The notes beneath the pieces are model-generated. The model was not told where the DNA came from. It saw only the letters and a list, made by a program, of their open reading frames with translations, and made no database searches. DNA of 17,836 nt from Anaerolineae bacterium. Its GTDB lineage: Bacteria; Chloroflexota; Anaerolineae; 4572-78; J111. Location: NCBI GenBank assembly GCA_020433835.1, contig JAGRBY010000081.1:1-17836 (forward strand), in the 5' to 3' direction. Each line of letters starts with the position of its first letter. Positions within the stretch are counted from its first letter, which is position 1. The position numbers and the translations under genes were made by a program. This document shows, one piece after another, positions 14,272 through 17,836 of the stretch.

Positions 14272-15699
14272 TTAGCCCTGATCATTCTTTTGCGTTGGCA
14301 CATCATCGGCTTTTGATTCTGAGGGAGTCTGAGAAGCAGATTCAGGATCGAGGAGACGTTCTAAAAACTGAACGGCTTCATTTGGCGATGTGCCGAACTT
14401 TTCGACAACGCCATATAACTGCCCGCCCCGCCCTTTGACCTCCGGTATCAACCAGATATGCCACGGCGGTCGAAAAGTGAGCAGCATCCCACCGGCAATG
14501 ATCGTCACTAAACTTATCACGTAGAGTGGCACAGCCCAATCGCGCCAGACAGTAACCGTTACCTGTTGGTTGAGTGAAACCGTAATGATGAAATCTTGCA
14601 GTTCAAGCGGTTCGCCCAACGGCAGCATGCGATTTTCCAGTGGCTCGGCTTCACCTTCGATCCCCACCTGCAGATTAATCGTATGGTCATCTAAAACATC
14701 AGATGGTAAGATTTGAAAAAGGAGATGGTCAGTAGGAAGCAGAAAGAAAAGAGGCTCATCGGGATCACCTACCGGAAGATTAAGATGCGTAGCCGGCGAT
14801 AACTCAGTCCGCAGCGGCAGCAAACGGCGGAGTTCGCTGGTCTCATCGGCTACCGTTACAGTCAGCACCGGCTCCGACGCTGTTGGCACCAAAAAAGCCC
14901 GGTCAAACAAAGCAGGTCGACTCAACTGCCCAGCAACAAATCGCGATGCCCCATCATCGGATGGATCAAAAAACACCCCCTCAACCGAACCGTCTGCTGC
15001 GGAACTACGCCACTCAAACGTGCCGTCGAACACATGGCTGGCGGTCGTCCGAAAAGGCTGGAGCGTTATCGATTCGGTCTCCAGAGTAAAATAACTTACG
15101 ATAAAAGCCAAACACAGCCCCACTATCCCACCATAGATGGCTACAACCGTCCACCAATTGGCTCGCCGCGCCGATGCACTCACCGAGCGATCATCCTCGT
15201 CAACCTGTTCATCAATCACAAAATGACGCGCGATCAACGACGCTTTCAAGCTATCCAAAAATTCATCCGGCGTCGAAGGCAACCGCACCGATTGCTCAAC
15301 CCGACCCGCCAGCGGATGCTGCCACCCAATATCCGTAGGGATTTCCGCAGCCCGCCGTCGACACAACGGCCCGTAATCGGCTAGAGCCACACCGCAGCTT
15401 AACAGCAACAAAGCCACCGGCAGCCAAAACCACAGCGTTTGAAAAACGCGCGACAGCCCTAACCAATACAAGGGCGGCCCCCACGGCTGGATCCAGGTCG
15501 ACAAAGTAGCAATCCACTCGCTACTGGAGGTTTCGGGCGAAATTTGTTGCGGCAATAATCCGCCAATAACCAAGACAACCGCAACAACGGCCAAACAAAC
15601 GCCGGTTGTCTGTCGTTGGCGCAGCGTATCCCATAAAGCAGTAATAAATTGTTGAAAACGTGTGTAAAAAGGGTTGGTCTGTGTTTCGACGGTATCCAT
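14272..15699 (-). CDS. divergent ResB-like cytochrome c biogenesis membrane protein
   Basis: The product is about 475 residues from ATG 15699; a GTG at 15708 would add three. No strong ribosome site marks either. Numbering from the GTG, membrane spans fall at 35-55 (TGVCLAVVAVVLVIGGLLPQQ), 88-110 (RVFQTLWFWLPVALLLLSCG), 187-207 and 392-412 (VPLYVISLVTIIAGGMLLTF). A large extracytoplasmic beta-rich domain lies between spans 3 and 4. This is the ResB/Ccs1 layout, including the final span with its LLTF ending and the WxxW-like start of span 2. ResB works with ResC/CcsA to carry haem to apocytochrome c on the outer face of the membrane. The histidine usually seen at the start of span 3 is absent here (AIYGGIVG). 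No ResC gene is adjacent in this window; upstream on this strand is repeat DNA. Family assignment is good, function in haem export less sure. Confidence 0.7.
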   Translation of the reverse strand: MDTVETQTNPFYTRFQQFITALWDTLRQRQTTGVCLAVVAVVLVIGGLLPQQISPETSSSEWIATLSTWIQPWGPPLYWLGLSRVFQTLWFWLPVALLLLSCGVALADYGPLCRRRAAEIPTDIGWQHPLAGRVEQSVRLPSTPDEFLDSLKASLIARHFVIDEQVDEDDRSVSASARRANWWTVVAIYGGIVGLCLAFIVSYFTLETESITLQPFRTTASHVFDGTFEWRSSAADGSVEGVFFDPSDDGASRFVAGQLSRPALFDRAFLVPTASEPVLTVTVADETSELRRLLPLRTELSPATHLNLPVGDPDEPLFFLLPTDHLLFQILPSDVLDDHTINLQVGIEGEAEPLENRMLPLGEPLELQDFIITVSLNQQVTVTVWRDWAVPLYVISLVTIIAGGMLLTFRPPWHIWLIPEVKGRGGQLYGVVEKFGTSPNEAVQFLERLLDPESASQTPSESKADDVPTQKNDQG

Positions 15700-15719
15700 A
15701 AAGGTCACATAGTCGCGAT

Positions 15720-15912
15720 TAAAAACCTACAGTTGGCTTCCGAGTAATATTACTCGCCGCGAGCGAGGAAGCGATAGTCTACTCCCGATAAAAAGGGTTT
15801 TGGTAAAAAATTACGTCATCCCCAACATCGAGACAAGAGTGTGTCATAAACATTCTACTATATTATTGGCCCTTACCAAAATCACCGATTTTTTATGCTA
15901 TATTAGCAGTCA
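15720..15912. other. intergenic region between the divergent ResB-like and MarR-like genes
   Basis: No gene is seen. TTTTGGTAA (about 15797-15805) and TTACCAAAA (about 15872-15880) form a wide inverted repeat. AAAATC-ACC-GATTTTTT (about 15878-15894) is a small hairpin with a T-run. These may be decayed repeat ends. Confidence 0.3.
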
Positions 15913-15920
15913 CATAAAAT

Positions 15921-16077
15921 GGTAGCCCAACATTACACCGTGGAAACACAAAATTGCACTGATAATCGACAGAATTAACAGGATTTACCTTAATTATGAC
16001 AAATATGACAAATAAAATCATGATAATCTTGTAAATCCTGTCTAATATTTCTTTCCCACGGTTTAATTGCAGCTACC
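15921..16077. mobile_element. MITE-like palindromic element, copy 1, with 8-bp target duplication
   Basis: The 157-bp non-coding element begins GGTAGC and ends GCTACC. Perfect 8-bp direct repeats CATAAAAT flank it at 15913-15920 and 16078-16085, as expected for a target-site duplication made by a transposase. Its ends are imperfect inverted repeats: GGTAGC-CCAACATTACACCGTGG on the left and CCACGGTTTAATTGCAGCTACC on the right. The centre is a second palindrome, GACAGAATTAACAGGATTTAC against GTAAATCCTGTC with intervening bases. No coding potential exists, so it must be moved in trans. It sits directly upstream of the marR-like promoter. Confidence 0.75.
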
Positions 16078-16091
16078 CATAAAATTGAGGG

Positions 16092-16119
16092 TTGACTTTT
16101 TATAAAAATCGGTTATCAT
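16092..16119 (+). promoter_or_regulatory. candidate sigma70 promoter for the marR-like gene
   Basis: TTGACT (16092-16097) and TATCAT (16114-16119) are 16 bp apart. They lie seven bases after the target duplication of the palindromic element, so the element forms the upstream boundary of this promoter. Transcription would start near 16126, at the first base of the proposed operator. Confidence 0.6.
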
Positions 16120-16125
16120 TACCTC

Positions 16126-16145
16126 AATAATATTTGCTAAGGCAA
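16126..16145 (+). promoter_or_regulatory. proposed MarR operator, site 1
   Basis: The site reads AATAATATTTGCTAAGGCAA. It contains TTGC-N4-GCAA and covers the transcription start, the AAGG ribosome site and the first base of an ATG. A near copy in inverted orientation lies upstream of the monooxygenase gene (16734-16753), matching at 17 of 20 positions. The pairing with a MarR gene suggests autoregulation (inference). Confidence 0.5.
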
Positions 16146-16606
16146 TGAATTTTATGGATCGCATCCACAATACCACCAGTATCGAGAATGCTACAGCCTA
16201 TCGCATCCATCACACGGCGCGATTGCTTCGTTACTCGCTCAATCAGTTCTTTCAAAACTACGGCGTCGAAATAAGCCTGGAACAATGGTTTATTCTCTTC
16301 AAACTCTTCGAGCGCGACGGGCAAGCGCAAAGTGAGCTGGCTGATAAGGATTTGAACGACCATCCCAACATTACCCGCCTGGTAGACGCCCTCCAAAAGC
16401 GAGATATGATCCGCCGCGACGCCGATCCCAACGACCGGCGCAAAAGTTTAGTCTATCTCACCGAAAGAGCACATACGTTTATGGAAGATATCCTGCCGGC
16501 CATCATCGAAGAAAGAAAACGCATATTTAACGGCCTATCTAATGAAGAGATTGAACAATTCCTTCAGACTCTTGAAAAAATCGAGGCCAACGCTTTGAAC
16601 GCTTAA
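16145..16606 (+). CDS. MarR-family transcriptional regulator
   Basis: The product has 153 residues from ATG 16145, or 150 from ATG 16154. The AAGG ribosome site is only two bases from the first and eleven from the second, so the second may be the true start. The winged-helix core is clear: ISLEQWFILFKLFERDGQAQSELADKDLNDHPNITRLVDALQKRDMIRRDADPNDRRKSLVYLT. It includes the recognition helix (about 73-86) and the wing with the conserved D-x-R (Asp97, Arg99). Terminal helices (1-35 and 112-150) give the usual dimer interface. Family knowledge: MarR dimers repress neighbouring genes and release DNA on binding phenolic or other small ligands or on oxidation. The monooxygenase downstream is the natural target. 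The protein has no cysteine, so a thiol-oxidation switch is unlikely. Confidence 0.9.
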   Translation: MNFMDRIHNTTSIENATAYRIHHTARLLRYSLNQFFQNYGVEISLEQWFILFKLFERDGQAQSELADKDLNDHPNITRLVDALQKRDMIRRDADPNDRRKSLVYLTERAHTFMEDILPAIIEERKRIFNGLSNEEIEQFLQTLEKIEANALNA

Positions 16607-16696
16607 CCGATCAAAGCCAAAACCAAACTAACCGCAACCGGAAACCAAGCCACGACAAAAAAATTTACCCATCTCAAAATTTCTCCCGGTACTATT

Positions 16697-16722
16697 ACGA
16701 ATCGATAACGATTCGTTTTTTT
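16697..16722 (+). terminator. terminator of the marR-like gene
   Basis: A perfect 8-bp stem, ACGAATCG (16697-16704) with CGATTCGT (16709-16716), encloses an ATAA loop and is followed directly by a T-run to 16722. It separates the regulator from the monooxygenase gene, which therefore needs its own promoter. The palindrome could also be an operator. Confidence 0.65.
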
Positions 16723-16733
16723 AGGCATAATAA

Positions 16734-16753
16734 TTGCTCAAGCAAATATTATT
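16734..16753 (-). promoter_or_regulatory. proposed MarR operator, site 2
   Basis: Read on the reverse strand the site is AATAATATTTGCTTGAGCAA, matching site 1 at 17 of 20 positions. The inner TTGCT-CA-AGCAA is a perfect palindrome on its own. It is followed by TTACGTAA (about 16753-16760). It lies 52 bases before the monooxygenase ATG, where a promoter must be. Confidence 0.5.
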
Positions 16754-16805
16754 TACGTAAGTAAACACCAAAAAACAGCTTTATTTTATTCAAAGGAGAC
16801 CCATC

Positions 16806-17102
16806 ATGGTCATTATTCACGTCGTAGTAAACATTAAACCCGAGCATCAGGCAGAATTCGTCAGTCAGGAGCAAAAATTTATGGCAGCCGCCCAACAAAT
16901 GGCCGGTTGCCGCTCATTTAGCCTATACAAAGACGTTCATCAGGAAAATACGTTTGCCATTTACGAAACCTGGGAAACACCGGCCGATTTTGAAAACTAT
17001 CAACAATCCGACCTCTTTTCCCAATACCGCGCGTCCATCGGCCCCATGTTGATGGGCGAACCAGCCTCCAATTACTACAACGCCGCCCCCCTCACCAACT
17101 AA
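16806..17102 (+). CDS. ABM-family (antibiotic biosynthesis/quinol) monooxygenase-like protein
   Basis: ATG 16806 follows GGAG by seven bases. The 98-residue product fits the dimeric alpha/beta barrel ABM domain: VIIHVVVNIKPEHQAEFVSQ, AGCRSFSLYKDVHQENTFAIYETWETPADFENYQQSDLFSQY. The E-x-W segment (YETWET) is characteristic. The His often found at the start of the next helix (H-x-x-S) is replaced by Tyr (YQQSDLF). Family knowledge: members are small cytosolic cofactor-less monooxygenases or quinol oxidases (YgiN-like), and some have no known catalysis. Between a MarR regulator and a FAD-dependent halogenase-like enzyme it may help to handle a quinone or aromatic compound (inference). Confidence 0.85.
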   Translation: MVIIHVVVNIKPEHQAEFVSQEQKFMAAAQQMAGCRSFSLYKDVHQENTFAIYETWETPADFENYQQSDLFSQYRASIGPMLMGEPASNYYNAAPLTN

Positions 17103-17181
17103 TCGCAAGATTTTTGTTAGATTTTCGTACTAAACTTACAATACCACTTCACCAGCCCATAAAACCTAACAGTCACATCCG

Positions 17182-17213
17182 AAGTAGGGGATTTTTCCCA
17201 TAATCCCCTACTT
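17182..17213 (+). terminator. hairpin downstream of the ABM-type gene
   Basis: An 11-bp perfect stem, AAGTAGGGGAT (17182-17192) with ATCCCCTACTT (17203-17213), has a 10-base loop and a following CTTCCCCC tract. There is no true T-run, but it lies 80 bases after the stop codon. It probably ends the transcript. Confidence 0.55.
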
Positions 17214-17284
17214 CTTCCCCCTACCCGCCAACCCGACCAGATTATCAGCCAAAAATCCTATAAAAAACGGACTCTGTCGATAAG

Positions 17285-17600
17285 ATAACCCATCATTACA
17301 CCACGGCAACGTGAAATGACGGAAATTTCCAAATAATCGACAGATTTGACAAGGGTAGCTCTGAGCTAAACCGTGGTAAAGAATAATTGGACAGAATTTA
17401 CAAGATTATCATGATTTTATTCGTCAAAATTCAGTAAATCTTGTTAATTCTGTCGATTATTTTGTCGACCTTCCGTCATTTTACATTTCCACGGTTTAAT
17501 GTTGTGCTACCTTGACAAGATTATCAGGATTTTATCTGTAATAATCAGGTAAATCATGTCAATCCTGTCTAATTTCTTTCCCACGGTCTCGTACAGAGCT
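17285..17600. mobile_element. older palindromic MITE-like element interrupted by a second copy
   Basis: The left part (17284-17353) starts GATAACCCATCATTACACCACGG and reaches GACAGATTTGACAAG. The right part (17522-17602) runs from TTGACAAGATTATCAGG to CCCACGG...GAGCTAC. Joined together they make one palindrome (GACAGATTTGACAAGATT against AATCATGTCAATCCTGTC) of the same family as copy 1. The 14-base repeat ACTCTG-Y-CGATAAG stands at 17271-17284 and 17601-17614 with one mismatch, flanking the whole. The exact ends are blurred by mutation. Confidence 0.6.
17354..17521. mobile_element. MITE-like element, copy 2, inserted in an older copy
   Basis: This 168-bp element begins GGTAGC and ends GCTACC, with perfect 8-bp direct repeats TTGACAAG at 17346-17353 and 17522-17529. 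Removing it and one repeat restores the palindrome of the host element. Its ends resemble copy 1 (AACCGTGG and CCACGGTTTAAT). Its centre is GACAGAATTTACAAGATT against AATCTTGTTAATTCTGTC, 17 of 18 paired. No open frame is present. Confidence 0.75.
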
Positions 17601-17618
17601 ACTCTGCCGATAAGCGTG

Positions 17619-17624
17619 TATAAT
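17619..17624 (+). promoter_or_regulatory. candidate -10 box for the FAD oxidoreductase gene
   Basis: A perfect TATAAT, preceded by TG, lies 44 bases before the ATG at 17668. The -35 zone (about 17596-17602) falls on the GAGCTAC end of the palindromic element and does not resemble TTGACA. The promoter would depend on its extended -10 or on an activator. Confidence 0.4.
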
Positions 17625-17667
17625 TACCCACCAAACCGTTGCCTATTGGTCAAAAAAGGAACAAACC

Positions 17668-17836
17668 ATGTCATCAACACCCAATCATTTCGATATTGCC
17701 ATTATCGGCTCCGGCATAGCCGGCTCTGCCCTCGGATCGATTTTAGCCCGTCACAACTTGCGCGTCGTTATCTTCGAAGCCAAAAGTCACCCCCGCTTTG
17801 CCATCGGCGAGTCGATGATTTTGGAAACGTCGGAAG
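17668..17836 (+). CDS. FAD-dependent oxidoreductase, halogenase-like, N-terminal part
   Basis: ATG 17668 follows AGGA by seven bases; the gene runs off the window after 56 codons. The start has a Rossmann FAD-binding motif, [20 protein letters not shown] (G-x-G-x-x-G/A), then RVVIFEA with the ribose-binding Glu. Next comes [11 protein letters not shown], the G-E-S segment typical of tryptophan-halogenase-like and geranylgeranyl-reductase-like flavoproteins. The diagnostic halogenase residues (the active-site Lys and the WxWxIP motif) lie beyond the window, so halogenation is not established. It follows the MarR and monooxygenase genes on the same strand but is separated from them by repeat elements. 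Confidence 0.8.
   Translation, partial: MSSTPNHFDIAIIGSGIAGSALGSILARHNLRVVIFEAKSHPRFAIGESMILETSE

Overview
The window looks like a chromosomal segment of a Chloroflexota (Anaerolineae-like) bacterium. This is an inference from protein style. The lipoprotein has a Val/Glu-rich linker ending in TPTP after its lipobox. There are several STAND/AAA-like NTPases with TPR or WD40 sensors, small zinc-ribbon proteins, and abundant short palindromic intergenic repeats. No rRNA, tRNA, CRISPR array or transposase gene was found.

Layout. (1) 1-990: the C-terminal end of a PAP2-type phosphatase, a block of palindromic repeat DNA, and a reverse-strand short DJ-1/PfpI-like gene. (2) 1204-3797: an NB-ARC-like STAND ATPase overlapping a TPR gene by 13 bp, so a STAND protein is split over two coupled genes; a perfect 15-bp hairpin terminator ends the unit. 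(3) 3840-4613, reverse strand: up to three very small genes, including a 48-aa signal-peptide-like peptide and a 40-aa cysteine/glycine-rich membrane peptide, in highly structured DNA. (4) 4844-11805: a visibly AT-rich block with an XRE-HTH/AAA-like ATPase, a translationally coupled 1325-aa AAA-like/transmembrane/WD40 protein with about 18 repeats, a GYF-type/zinc-ribbon/membrane protein, and a TPR/double-zinc-ribbon protein. (5) 12120-15708, reverse strand: a GlsB/YeaQ-type membrane protein, an orphan sugar-type solute-binding lipoprotein and a divergent ResB-like membrane protein. (6) 15921-17836: a MarR regulator, an ABM-type monooxygenase and the start of a halogenase-like FAD oxidoreductase, interspersed with palindromic MITE-like elements.

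How the parts may work together. The two STAND units (1204-3797 and 4844-10217) have sensor plus NTPase architecture without a recognisable toxic effector domain. The second pairs a putative DNA-binding ATPase with a membrane-anchored WD40 ATPase, which suggests signal sensing at the membrane linked to transcription (inference). In the right part, a 20-bp site (AATAATATTTGCT-N3-GCAA) lies at the marR-like start codon and again, inverted, upstream of the monooxygenase gene. This predicts that the MarR protein controls both genes.

The most secure unusual observation is a family of GGTAGC...GCTACC palindromic elements. One copy is flanked by a perfect 8-bp duplication (CATAAAAT). A second copy is inserted inside an older copy and is flanked by another perfect 8-bp duplication (TTGACAAG).
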